A DNA stretch of 64,000 nt from UBA4085 sp964556755. Its GTDB lineage: Bacteria; Acidobacteriota; Aminicenantia; Aminicenantales; UBA4085. Under the pieces are notes generated by a model, which was not told where the DNA came from, ran no database searches, and worked only from the letters and a program-made list of their open reading frames with translations. The stretch lies in the NCBI GenBank assembly GCA_964556755.1, contig CAZKXI010000006.1, positions 90,206 to 154,205 on the forward strand, written 5' to 3'. The position numbers were made by a program, and so were the translations under genes. This document shows, in pieces, positions 44,363 to 52,025 of this stretch (the stretch's first letter is position 1; each line of letters starts with the position of its first letter).

Positions 44363-44379
44363 TGCACAATTCGTGCCAA
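44363..44379 (-). promoter_or_regulatory. Sigma-54 (-24/-12) promoter
   Basis: Minus strand reads TTGGCACGAATTGTGCA. GG and GC are separated by exactly ten bases; only one base differs from TTGGCAC-N5-TTGCA. The predicted start is near 44352. Confidence 0.8.
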
Positions 44380-44449
44380 CACGGAACTCTTCGGAGGCAT
44401 TTTTCCCCCTGGAAAGAAGGGAGATCACTTCCTTTGGGGCCAAAACCGT

Positions 44450-44483
44450 GTAAAGGAATTTACGAGGCGATAATTTTTTTTAC
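44450..44483. promoter_or_regulatory. Candidate activator-binding dyads upstream of the short transcript
   Basis: GTAAAGGAATTTAC at 44450-44463 (perfect GTAAA/TTTAC arms) is centred about -104 from the predicted start. GATAATTTTTTTTAC at 44469-44483 shares the TTTAC arm, two helical turns further up. The rest of the 44380-44640 space holds a GC-rich stem-loop (44485-44523) with no T-run and no gene. Confidence 0.55.
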
Positions 44484-44666
44484 GCCGCCGGGCCGCGCCC
44501 CCAGTTTTCGCGCGACCCGGCGGTGACTCGAAGGAGAGAGGGAAAGAGCCCCCGGCCTTCTGTTCCCACTCAATAGGACCGGATCTCCGGCTGGTTTTTC
44601 CCACTCGGCTGAAATTATTTCCTCTCGGCCTGATGGGGGGAGATGCGGGACATGGTCGGGCGGCTA

Positions 44667-44675
44667 TGCTATATT
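44667..44675 (+). promoter_or_regulatory. Extended -10 of the sigma-factor gene
   Basis: TGCTATATT fits an extended -10 (TGnTATAAT) and supports translation from the ATG at 44697 rather than 44643. Confidence 0.45.
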
Positions 44676-44696
44676 GCCCTGGAGCCGCTGACTTTT

Positions 44697-45236
44697 ATGG
44701 AACCCGGGACGCTCGTTCTCACCGAGAAGCTGATCGCGGAAGTCGCGGCCTGCGTCCGTTCCGTCCTGGCTCATCGCTTTCCCGCCATGCCGGTCCCTCA
44801 GCGCCAGGACGTCGAGCAGGAGGTTCTGCTGAAGCTCTGCCGGATGGCGGAAAACGGGAAAAAGATCGGCCATCTGAAGTCATACCTTTGGAGGGTCGTG
44901 TTCACAACGGCCCTGGACATATTGGATCAGGGGCAGGGGACCCTCTCGTTGGAGGAGTGCCTGGAGCGGGACGGCTCCGGGGCCCTGCCCGGAGCGCTAA
45001 TCGCGCCCCCCGAGGAGGCGGCGATGGAATGCCGGAGCCATCTGGAAGGCCTCCTTCTCCGGCTGCCCGAAAAGCGCCGCATCGCGGTCAAGCTCCACCT
45101 CCTGGGGTGGGACCTCGAGCGGTCGGCCGCTTGGCTGGGCTGGTCGAAGGCCAAGGTCCGCCACCTGCTCTACCGCGGGCTGGCCCAGCTGAGGTCCCTG
45201 AGCCGCCCGGACCGGCCGCCGGCCGAGGAGAGATAG
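44697..45236 (+). CDS. ECF-like RNA polymerase sigma factor
   Basis: A 179-residue sigma-70-type protein. Region 2 is present (RQDVEQEVLLKLCRMAENG, then HLKSYLWRVVFTTALDILDQ), and region 4 reads LPEKRRIAVKLHLLGWDLERSAAWLGWSKAKVRHLLYRGLAQL. It is divergent from standard ECF groups. The next gene, two bases downstream, encodes a zinc-finger membrane protein likely to be its anti-sigma. An earlier in-frame ATG at 44643 would overlap the extended -10, so I prefer 44697. Confidence 0.85.
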   Translation: MEPGTLVLTEKLIAEVAACVRSVLAHRFPAMPVPQRQDVEQEVLLKLCRMAENGKKIGHLKSYLWRVVFTTALDILDQGQGTLSLEECLERDGSGALPGALIAPPEEAAMECRSHLEGLLLRLPEKRRIAVKLHLLGWDLERSAAWLGWSKAKVRHLLYRGLAQLRSLSRPDRPPAEER

Positions 45237-45237
45237 C

Positions 45238-45900
45238 GTGAGGAAGACGGACTGCCCGTCGAGAGAGGCGTTGGAGAGGTCCTTCCGGACCGACGCGGCC
45301 CTCGAGGAGCGCGAACGGATGATCGACCACGCCCTGGTCTGCCCCGCCTGCCGGGCCAGGATGGAAATCCTCATTGATGTCCGGTGCGAGATCGTGTCCC
45401 GCGGCCGGTCCTTTCGATCCTTGGCCCGATCCAGTCGTAAAGAGCTGAAGGCCCGAGCCGGGTCTCCAGCGGCCGCGGGGCGCCGCCCCCGCCGCGCCTG
45501 GCTCAAGCCCGCCGCGGCACTGGGGGGCCTGCTGGTCGTAGCCCTGGCGACGGTCCTCCTCATCGGCCCCTTGGCCCAAAGGGACGGCGTCCTGCGCGAC
45601 GGCGAAGCGAGCGGCCTGGTGCTGATCAGCCCCGGGGGCGAGATCAAGGGACCTCCCGCGGAATTCCGCTGGGACGGGCCGATGGAAGCCAACTCCTACT
45701 TTATCGAAGTGATCGACGACCGTCTGGCGGTCATCATCCCCCAAACGGGAATCGTCGAGCGCTTCTACAGCCTCCCCATCGGCTACGAGAGCCGGTTTGT
45801 GCCGGGCCGGACCTATATCTGGAGCCTCACGGCCACCGACGATGAGGGACGGACGATCGGCACGGCCCAGCGGACCTTTTCCATCCGCTCCGACCGCTAG
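45238..45900 (+). CDS. Zinc-finger anti-sigma factor with external Fn3-like domain
   Basis: A 220-residue protein. The N-terminal zinc-binding anti-sigma motif is H-x3-C-x2-C (DHALVCPACRARM). One helix follows (AAALGGLLVVALATVLLIGPLA), then an external beta-rich domain (GPPAEFRWDGPMEANSYFIEVIDD, then GRTYIWSLTATDDEGRTIG), like Fn3 units that follow the pattern of interpreting surface signals. It starts with GTG right after the sigma gene. Its stop shares a CTAG palindrome with the stop of the convergent CHAT gene. Confidence 0.82.
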   Translation: MRKTDCPSREALERSFRTDAALEERERMIDHALVCPACRARMEILIDVRCEIVSRGRSFRSLARSSRKELKARAGSPAAAGRRPRRAWLKPAAALGGLLVVALATVLLIGPLAQRDGVLRDGEASGLVLISPGGEIKGPPAEFRWDGPMEANSYFIEVIDDRLAVIIPQTGIVERFYSLPIGYESRFVPGRTYIWSLTATDDEGRTIGTAQRTFSIRSDR

Positions 45901-48464
45901 TCGCCCAACAAAACGAAGGCCGCCCAGACGAACGGGGGCTCGCCGCGGGCGATCGCCTCGGTCTTGGCAAGGCGCAGAGCCCGGCTCTTCGTCATCCCTT
46001 GCCTCCAAGCCCGGTAGAACGCCCTCATGAACCGGGCCGTGGACCGGTCGTTGACGCTCCAGAGGCTTAAGAGCAGGGACCGGGCCCCGGCCGCGAAGAA
46101 GGATGACGTCAATCCCAGCAGGCCGTTCCCCTTGCCCAGCTCCAAGCCGCCGGTCCGGCAGCCTGAGAGCACGACCAGCTCCCCCCGGAAGCCGAGAGAC
46201 TCGATCTCGGCCGGCTGCAGGAGCCCGTCCTCGGAGGCGTCGGGCTCCCCCCTCAGCCGCATGGCCGAGCGCCACCAGCTTCCATTTTGAAAGAAGCCGT
46301 GGGCGGCGATGTGGAGGACCCGGTAATCCCCGGACGGCAGGGCCTTGAGGCGGCGCTCCGAAGCGGCCCGGCCGGTCAAGACGGTCCGCCCGGCCCGCGC
46401 AAACATGCGGCCGATCGTCCGGACTTCGGCGGCGGCGAAGGGCAGGGCCGGGAACCGCATCGGCCCTCCCTCGGCCGGGGTCCAGATCCGGAAAGGCTCC
46501 GAGGCGGCCAGCCCCAGGAAATCCATCCGGTAGCCGGCCGGGCCGCCCCGCCGCCTCAGATCGAGCAGGAAAGCCGCGGAGGCGGCATAACTGACCTCAA
46601 AATCCTCGACCAGGAACCGGTTTCCCCCCGAATCATCAGGCAGCGCCTCGAACGGGAGATAGTGGAGGGGACCGTCGGGGACGACGATCAGGCGCCGAAT
46701 CCCGCTCCGGAGACGGCTCTCGAAGGGGCCCAGGAGGACCCGCCGCAGATCCCTGCCGCCGGCCCAACCGAGGAATCGGCGCGGCTTCCGGCTGGTCAGA
46801 AACCGCAGGTATCCGCCGGTCATACGGCGCAGCTCGTTCTCGTCCGGAAGCGCCGCGTCGACAAGGCCGTCCCGACTCAGAAAAAAAGCCCGGGATCCGT
46901 CGGGCGTGACGACGAATTCCAGGAGAGCCGTCGATCCGTCTTGGACGAGCGCTTCCAGGTCCTCCATCGTCGCGGGAGGAGGGCCGGCGGGCGCGTCTCC
47001 GCCGCCGGGCGATGCCGTTGGGCTCCTTTTCAGCAGCAGGCTCAGGCGCCGGCTCTCGGCCGCTCCCAGGCGCCGCAGGCGGGCGGCCACAGCCGCCGGA
47101 GTCGCCTCCGGGTCCAGCAGGCCGGCTTGAACGCGGCTGACGCCGCCGTCGGAATCCCGAGCCGAGGAGAAGCGATCCCGGACCGAATCCGCCGGGCCGG
47201 GAGCCGGGCGTCGCAAGCCCATCCGGGCCCCCCGAGCCTTAGAGCGGTCGGCCCACAGGAAAGCCGCCCGCCGGGCTTCCGGACCGGGCGCCGCCCCGCG
47301 CCGTTCCGATAGAAGCAGCCGGATGATCTCCTCGTAGAGGCCGATCTTGTCCCGCAGCAAGGACGAAAGGAAGTCCCGCCGGGGAAAGCGCGAGGCGGTC
47401 TCCTCGACGGCCTCGATGGCCAGCCGGAAGCGCTCGGCCGCGGCGGTTCCGTCGCCGAGCTTCTCGGCCGTGCGGGCCAGCCCCAGGAGGGCCTGCCAGC
47501 GGACATCCAGAAGGTCCGTCTCCTCGGCTCGGGTCAGGGCGTCCCGGAAGAGCGCTTTGGCCCCGGCCGCGTCGCCGGCGTCCAAAAGCGCCCGCCCCGC
47601 CATGGACAATACTAGGGCGTCCCGCCGCCGGGTCGTCTCCCGGGCTTCCGTCGGGTCTCCCGGAGCGGGCGCGAAGAGGCCCTTCAAGCGGCGGAGGAAC
47701 TCCCGCCTTCTTGGCTCCGGATCCCTCGGACTGAAATGCCAGACTTCGGGTCCCAAGTCGATCCGGTGGGTCCCGCCGGCGGCATCGACGACGAATTTGT
47801 CCGTCTGGGTCAAGGCATGACAGTCCCAAAGCACGGTCTTGTCGGCCTGGAAGGACTCGTGATTGCTCCCGTTAAAGGCATACACGATCCGGAAGGCGAA
47901 GCAGCGATCCACCCGGATTCGGCGGGCCTCATTCGTATTGACTCCCGATTCACATCCTTCGAGGATCAGCCGCCACAGCCGGGCGGAGCCGATGCGGACG
48001 AAGCGATCATTAATGTAGACAGCCGACTTCAAGCCGATGAAAGCCAGGTCGTGTCCCGTCCATTCCACGTCGGGGCTGTCTCGCTGTTCGACGCCGCCAT
48101 AGGAGTCGCGAAAGACGAAGCCGGTGATGTCGACGGGCGCCCGGACGATGAGGATGTTCGAGCCCGGATCCAGCGAGCCGTAGATCACCGCCCCGAAGAG
48201 GTTCCGGGAGCGCAGCGTCAGGGGCTTGTCCAGGACGAGGTCCCGCTCGAAATAGAAGCCGTCGTCCACCTCGACGATATCTCCCGGGCGGGCGGCCGCC
48301 ACGCCCAGGGAGATGAGGGGATAGTCTTGGGGGACGCGGATAGTCCGGGGGAAGGTCTCGGGGCCGGCCGTGAGCGGGACGGCCGGCAGCAGCCAGCCGA
48401 GGGCGGCGCACAGGGCGCTCCTCAGAATCTGGGCGACAAGTCCGGTCCGCGGCTCCCTCTTCAT
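45897..48464 (-). CDS. Exported beta-helix / TPR / CHAT caspase-like protease
   Basis: An 855-residue protein with a signal peptide (ILRSALCAALGWLLPAVPLTAG). Residues ~40-235 resemble a right-handed parallel beta-helix (IRVPQDYPLISLGVAAARPGD, then NLFGAVIYGSLDPGSNILIVR). A helical TPR-like region follows (~280-400: GRALLDAGDAAGAKALFRDAL, ALLGLARTAEKLGDGTAAAERF). The C-terminal CHAT domain has the dyad His in LHIAAHGFF and Cys in VVLSGCRTGGLELG, and ends VWAAFVLLGD. CHAT peptidases are caspase relatives. Convergent with a sigma/anti-sigma pair. Substrate unknown. Confidence 0.85.
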   Translation of the reverse strand: MKREPRTGLVAQILRSALCAALGWLLPAVPLTAGPETFPRTIRVPQDYPLISLGVAAARPGDIVEVDDGFYFERDLVLDKPLTLRSRNLFGAVIYGSLDPGSNILIVRAPVDITGFVFRDSYGGVEQRDSPDVEWTGHDLAFIGLKSAVYINDRFVRIGSARLWRLILEGCESGVNTNEARRIRVDRCFAFRIVYAFNGSNHESFQADKTVLWDCHALTQTDKFVVDAAGGTHRIDLGPEVWHFSPRDPEPRRREFLRRLKGLFAPAPGDPTEARETTRRRDALVLSMAGRALLDAGDAAGAKALFRDALTRAEETDLLDVRWQALLGLARTAEKLGDGTAAAERFRLAIEAVEETASRFPRRDFLSSLLRDKIGLYEEIIRLLLSERRGAAPGPEARRAAFLWADRSKARGARMGLRRPAPGPADSVRDRFSSARDSDGGVSRVQAGLLDPEATPAAVAARLRRLGAAESRRLSLLLKRSPTASPGGGDAPAGPPPATMEDLEALVQDGSTALLEFVVTPDGSRAFFLSRDGLVDAALPDENELRRMTGGYLRFLTSRKPRRFLGWAGGRDLRRVLLGPFESRLRSGIRRLIVVPDGPLHYLPFEALPDDSGGNRFLVEDFEVSYAASAAFLLDLRRRGGPAGYRMDFLGLAASEPFRIWTPAEGGPMRFPALPFAAAEVRTIGRMFARAGRTVLTGRAASERRLKALPSGDYRVLHIAAHGFFQNGSWWRSAMRLRGEPDASEDGLLQPAEIESLGFRGELVVLSGCRTGGLELGKGNGLLGLTSSFFAAGARSLLLSLWSVNDRSTARFMRAFYRAWRQGMTKSRALRLAKTEAIARGEPPFVWAAFVLLGD

Positions 48465-48533
48465 AGGATCGGCGCTCCCGCCGGAATGGAGGGCCGATTC
48501 TACCAGAAGCCGCGGCCAGGGGGAAAGGAGAGG

Positions 48534-48633
48534 NNNNNNNNNNNNNNNNNNNNNNNNNNNNNNNNNNNNNNNNNNNNNNNNNNNNNNNNNNNNNNNNNNN
48601 NNNNNNNNNNNNNNNNNNNNNNNNNNNNNNNNN
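48534..48633. other. 100-N scaffold gap
   Basis: The flanks show no duplicated end, so true missing sequence upstream of the CHAT gene is likely; its promoter may be inside. Confidence 0.95.
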
Positions 48634-48639
48634 AAAGGT

Positions 48640-48669
48640 CCGGGGGGAACGCCTAACCGTTCCCCCCGG
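48640..48669 (-). terminator. Hairpin terminator after the single-domain response regulator
   Basis: A perfect 12-bp stem, CCGGGGGGAACG with CGTTCCCCCCGG, and a six-base loop. On the minus strand only three T (ACCTTT) precede the gap, so termination strength is uncertain. Confidence 0.5.
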
Positions 48670-48711
48670 CGCCGGCTCCCACCGGGAACCGGCGGCCCTG
48701 TCTCGGCCGAA

Positions 48712-49092
48712 TCAGATGCGGGCGGAGCCCTCGTCCTTGGCCAACAGATAGTCGATGGACCGGCTGATGGCGTTGAGGTCGAGAGGCTTGGCGAAGAAAT
48801 GTCCGATCCTCAGACGGCCGAGGATGGACGGGTCGACGAGCTCGGCGTGGGCTGAGATGAGGATGACCTCGCCGCGGTAGCCCCGCCGGCGCATCTCGGT
48901 CACGAGCTCGACGCCATCCTTCCCGGGAAGCCGAAGATCGGCAATGACCAGGTCGAAGGCGCCCTTGGACTTGTCCAGAGCCTCCTCGGCGTCCTTGGCC
49001 GCCGTGACGCGGTACTTGTCCTTCAGAAGGAGCAGGAAGGTCTTGCGGATGGTCTCCTCGTCGTCCACCAGGAGTATCTTCTTGCCTAACAT
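48712..49092 (-). CDS. Single-domain response regulator
   Basis: A 126-residue stand-alone receiver: acidic pair in ILLVDDEETIRKTF, phospho-acceptor Asp in LVIADLRLPGKDG, Ser in VILISAHAE and Lys in HFFAKPLDL. There is no output domain, so it may act as a phosphate sink or by protein contact. AAAGGAT precedes the ATG. The gene has its own sigma-54 promoter and lies downstream of the NtrC-type regulator on the same strand. Confidence 0.93.
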   Translation of the reverse strand: MLGKKILLVDDEETIRKTFLLLLKDKYRVTAAKDAEEALDKSKGAFDLVIADLRLPGKDGVELVTEMRRRGYRGEVILISAHAELVDPSILGRLRIGHFFAKPLDLNAISRSIDYLLAKDEGSARI

Positions 49093-49129
49093 GATGAGAT
49101 CCTTTCTCTTGTAGCTCGCCTATGAATAT

Positions 49130-49146
49130 TGCCAGATTCGTGCCAA
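49130..49146 (-). promoter_or_regulatory. Sigma-54 (-24/-12) promoter of the response regulator
   Basis: Minus strand reads TTGGCACGAATCTGGCA, GG and GC ten bases apart. The predicted start is near 49119, giving a 27-base leader that contains the SD. It shares TTGGCACGAAT with the promoter at 44363-44379. Confidence 0.75.
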
Positions 49147-49194
49147 TCCGAGGGTGCGAATTCCAGGGAAACACGGCCGCGGCCGCGGGCCGGC

Positions 49195-49231
49195 CTAAAG
49201 GGTTTTTACGCCCCCGGTAAAGATTCTTGGG
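49195..49231. promoter_or_regulatory. Candidate activator-binding sites for the response-regulator promoter
   Basis: CTAAAGGGTTTTTAC at 49195-49209 (arms CTAAA/TTTAC, centre ~-83) and GTAAAGATTCTTGGG at 49217-49231 (one arm, centre ~-105; shares GTAAAGATT with the site at 53739). Confidence 0.5.
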
Positions 49232-49233
49232 GG

Positions 49234-50571
49234 CTAGCCGACTTCCAAGCCGTAGTCCTTGATCTTCTTGTCCAGGGTCGGGCGGCTGATCTGGAGGATC
49301 TGGCTGGCCCGGGTCTTGCTGCCCTTGACCGAAGTCAGGACGTAGCCGATGTACTCCTTCTCCACTTCCTCGAGCGAGGTCAGGGCCCGGGCGAAGAGCT
49401 TGCGGTCCTCGGCGTCCAGGGGCAGGTTCTCCTTGAGCACGACGTCGCCCTTGGCCAGGATGACGGCCCGGGTCAGGGCGTTCTCCAGCTCCCGGACGTT
49501 GCCCTTCCAGGGCATCTCGGACAGCCATTTCATGACGTCGGCCGGCACCTTGCGGACGTTCTTGCGCAGCTCGCGGTTGATCTTCTCCAGCAGGTAGGCG
49601 ACCAGATCCGGGATGTCCTCCTTGCGGTCGCGCAGGGCCGGCAGATGGATCTCGACGACCTTGAGCCGGTAGTAGAGGTCCTCCCGGAACTTGCCGCCTT
49701 CGATCAGCGTCCGCAGGCTGTGGTTGGTGGCGGCGATGATGCGGGCCTCGGTCTTGAGAACCTTCTCCCCGCCCACCTTCATGAAGTCGCGCGTCTCGAT
49801 GACCCGCAGCAGCTTGGACTGCAGGCCGGGCGAGACGTCGCCGATCTCGTCCAGGAACAGGGTCCCCCGCCCGGCGATCTCGAACTTGCCCTTGGTCTCG
49901 CAGTGGGCGTCGGTGAAGGCGCCCTTGACGTGGCCGAAGAGCTCCGACTCGAGCAGGGTGTCCTGGATGGCCGAGCAGTTGATGACGATGAAGGGCTCGT
50001 CGCGAAGCGGGCTGTTGTAGTGGATGGCCTTGGCCACCAGCTCCTTGCCCGTCCCGCTCTCGCCCTGGATGAGGACGTTGGTCCGGGTCCCGGCCACCGA
50101 GCCGATCAGCTTGAAGACGTCCCGCATGGGCGCCGAGCGGCCGATGATGTTGTCGATCTGGTATTCCTTGGTCCGCTCCTGGATGAGGTAGCTGACCTTC
50201 TCTTCCAAAGCCCGGACCTGGAAGGCCTTGTCCACGGTCAGGTCCAGAGCCACATAGTCGAGGGGCTTGACCAGATACTCGAAGGCCCCCCGCTTGACCG
50301 CCTCGACGGTGGTCTTCATGTCGTCGTAGGCGGTCATGATGACCACCGCGGCCGGGTGGCCGGACTCCTTGAGCCGCCGCAGGACCTCCAGCCCGTCGAT
50401 ATCGGGCAGGCGGATGTCGCACAGGACCACGTCCGGGGCCGCCTCGGCCGCGGCCGCCAGGCCGGCCTCGCCGTCCTCGGCCGAGCGGACCTCGAAGCCC
50501 TGCTTGGCCAGGTGGGCGGCCAGGGTCTTGCGGATCAGGGCGTCGTCGTCGATGATGAGGATCGATTTCAT
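49234..50571 (-). CDS. NtrC-family sigma-54-dependent response regulator
   Basis: A 445-residue activator: receiver (ILIIDDDALIRK, Asp in VVLCDIRLPD, Lys in YLVKPLDY), AAA+ domain with Walker A GESGTGKE, the sigma-54-contact loop GAFTDA (a variant of GAFTGA) in ELFGHVKGAFTDAH, Walker B GTLFLDEIGD, and the arginine-finger region FREDLYYRL, and a Fis-type helix-turn-helix (SKTRASQILQISRPTLDKKIKDYG). Phosphorylation should trigger ATP-driven opening at sigma-54 promoters. The ATG overlaps the kinase stop (ATGA). Three candidate target promoters are in this locus, including its own operon's. Confidence 0.96.
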   Translation of the reverse strand: MKSILIIDDDALIRKTLAAHLAKQGFEVRSAEDGEAGLAAAAEAAPDVVLCDIRLPDIDGLEVLRRLKESGHPAAVVIMTAYDDMKTTVEAVKRGAFEYLVKPLDYVALDLTVDKAFQVRALEEKVSYLIQERTKEYQIDNIIGRSAPMRDVFKLIGSVAGTRTNVLIQGESGTGKELVAKAIHYNSPLRDEPFIVINCSAIQDTLLESELFGHVKGAFTDAHCETKGKFEIAGRGTLFLDEIGDVSPGLQSKLLRVIETRDFMKVGGEKVLKTEARIIAATNHSLRTLIEGGKFREDLYYRLKVVEIHLPALRDRKEDIPDLVAYLLEKINRELRKNVRKVPADVMKWLSEMPWKGNVRELENALTRAVILAKGDVVLKENLPLDAEDRKLFARALTSLEEVEKEYIGYVLTSVKGSKTRASQILQISRPTLDKKIKDYGLEVG

Positions 50572-52025
50572 GGCTCTCCCTCGAAAGGCAGGTCGATCTC
50601 GAAGGCCGCCCCCGGGCCGTCGGAGGGGGCCACCCGGATGGTCCCCCGGTGCTGCTCCACGATCTTGCGGGCGTTGGCCAGGCCCAAGCCGAAGCCCTGC
50701 GGCTTGGTGGTGAAGAAGGGCTCGAAGATGGTGTCCCGGTCCTTCTCCGGGACGCCCGGGCCGTCGTCGGAGATCAGGACGCGCAGGCGGCGGCCGGCCT
50801 CGGTCTCGGCCAGGCCGGTGGCCAGGACGATCCGACCGCCCTCGCCGAGGGCCTCCAGGGAGTTGCGCAGGATATTGACGAAGACCTGCCGCAGCCGGTC
50901 GCCGTCGACGACGATCTCGGGCAGGCCCGCGGCGTAGCGGCGGGAGACGGCGATGGACTTGGCGGCCAGGACGTCCTTGAGCAGCTTGAGGCTCTCGTCC
51001 AGGATCTGCTCGATGCCGAAGCGGGCCTTCTGCAGGTCCGAGACCCGAGTGAAGTTGAGCAGCTCCTTGATGAACCGCTCGATCTGGGCGATGCCCTCCT
51101 CAGACAGGCTCATGTGCTCCTGCTCGACCTCGTCGAGGTGGAGGGAGCTGCGGACCTTCTGGATGTTGAGCTTGACCGAGGTCAGCGGGTTGCGGATCTC
51201 GTGGGCGATGGTCGCGGCCATGCGGCCGATCTGGGCCAGCTTCTCGGATTGGACCAGCCGGCGGTTGGCCTCCTCGATGGCCTCCAGGGTCTGGCGCAGC
51301 TTGTCGCTCATGTCGTTGAAGCCGCGGGCCAGCTGGCCGATCTCGTCCCGCGAGTCGATGGCGATGCGGTGGCTGAACTCGCCGCGGGCGATGCGGACCG
51401 TCCCGTCGGCCAGCTCCTTGATGGGGCGGGTGACGCGGCGGGCCAGGACGGTAGCCCCCAGCACCCCGATCAGCAGCCCACCCAGACCGATCAGGATGAG
51501 GACCAGCCGGGTCCGCTCGACCTGGCGGTCGAGAGGCTCCAGCGACAGGCCCAGCTTGACCGAGCCCCAGGTCTGGTCGGAGCCGCGGATGAAGATGGGA
51601 ACCTCGACCTCCAGAACCCTCCGGATGCGCTTGGCGACATAGACGTCCTTGGCCTGGGCGTAAGGCTCGACCGCTCCGGCGACGTCCCGCAGCTGGCTGG
51701 TCTGGGCCAGGGCCCGGTCGGCGGCGATGTCGCGGGAGGCCACCAGGCTGGTGCCGTAGCGGTCGAAGAAGACGATGTACAGGCGGTTGTCGTCGACCTG
51801 GGAGTCCACGTCGGCCTGGAGGGCTTCCACGTCCCAGACCACCAGCGACCGCTGGTTGACCTCGGCCAGGTTGGAGGCGGTCAGAAGGGCCCGCGAGCGG
51901 AACTCGTCGAAGATGCTGGCGATCTCCCGCTTCTGGATGACCCAGATGATGGCCCCGACCAGAAAGAGGACCAGGCCGGCGATCCACAGGGTGAAGCGCT
52001 TTTGGATCGAGAGGCGCAGCTTCAT
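50568..52025 (-). CDS. Membrane sensor histidine kinase of the sigma-54 system
   Basis: A 485-residue kinase. Helix one (FTLWIAGLVLFLVGAIIWVI) and helix two (LVLILIGLGGLLIGVLGATVLA) flank an external domain of ~135 residues (FDEFRSRALLTASNLAEVNQ... to ...GSVKLGLSLEPL), CACHE-like in pattern. HAMP follows, then the H-box in MAATIAHEIRNPLTSVKLNIQ, N-box NILRNSLEALGEGG, and G-boxes ISDDGPGVP and GFGLGLANARKIVEQH. It is of the NtrB/ZraS type and not hybrid. It begins inside the stop of the binding-protein gene (ATGA). Confidence 0.94.
   Translation of the reverse strand: MKLRLSIQKRFTLWIAGLVLFLVGAIIWVIQKREIASIFDEFRSRALLTASNLAEVNQRSLVVWDVEALQADVDSQVDDNRLYIVFFDRYGTSLVASRDIAADRALAQTSQLRDVAGAVEPYAQAKDVYVAKRIRRVLEVEVPIFIRGSDQTWGSVKLGLSLEPLDRQVERTRLVLILIGLGGLLIGVLGATVLARRVTRPIKELADGTVRIARGEFSHRIAIDSRDEIGQLARGFNDMSDKLRQTLEAIEEANRRLVQSEKLAQIGRMAATIAHEIRNPLTSVKLNIQKVRSSLHLDEVEQEHMSLSEEGIAQIERFIKELLNFTRVSDLQKARFGIEQILDESLKLLKDVLAAKSIAVSRRYAAGLPEIVVDGDRLRQVFVNILRNSLEALGEGGRIVLATGLAETEAGRRLRVLISDDGPGVPEKDRDTIFEPFFTTKPQGFGLGLANARKIVEQHRGTIRVAPSDGPGAAFEIDLPFEGEP

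Noticed and set aside
44485..44523. 13-bp stem-loop upstream of the sigma-54 transcript as a terminator or riboswitch
   Set aside because: It lies upstream of the promoter, has a mismatch, and the T-run is on the wrong side for either strand.
48534..48633. Second N gap as a contig overlap like the first
   Set aside because: The flanking bases do not match each other, so there is no evidence for a duplicate end.
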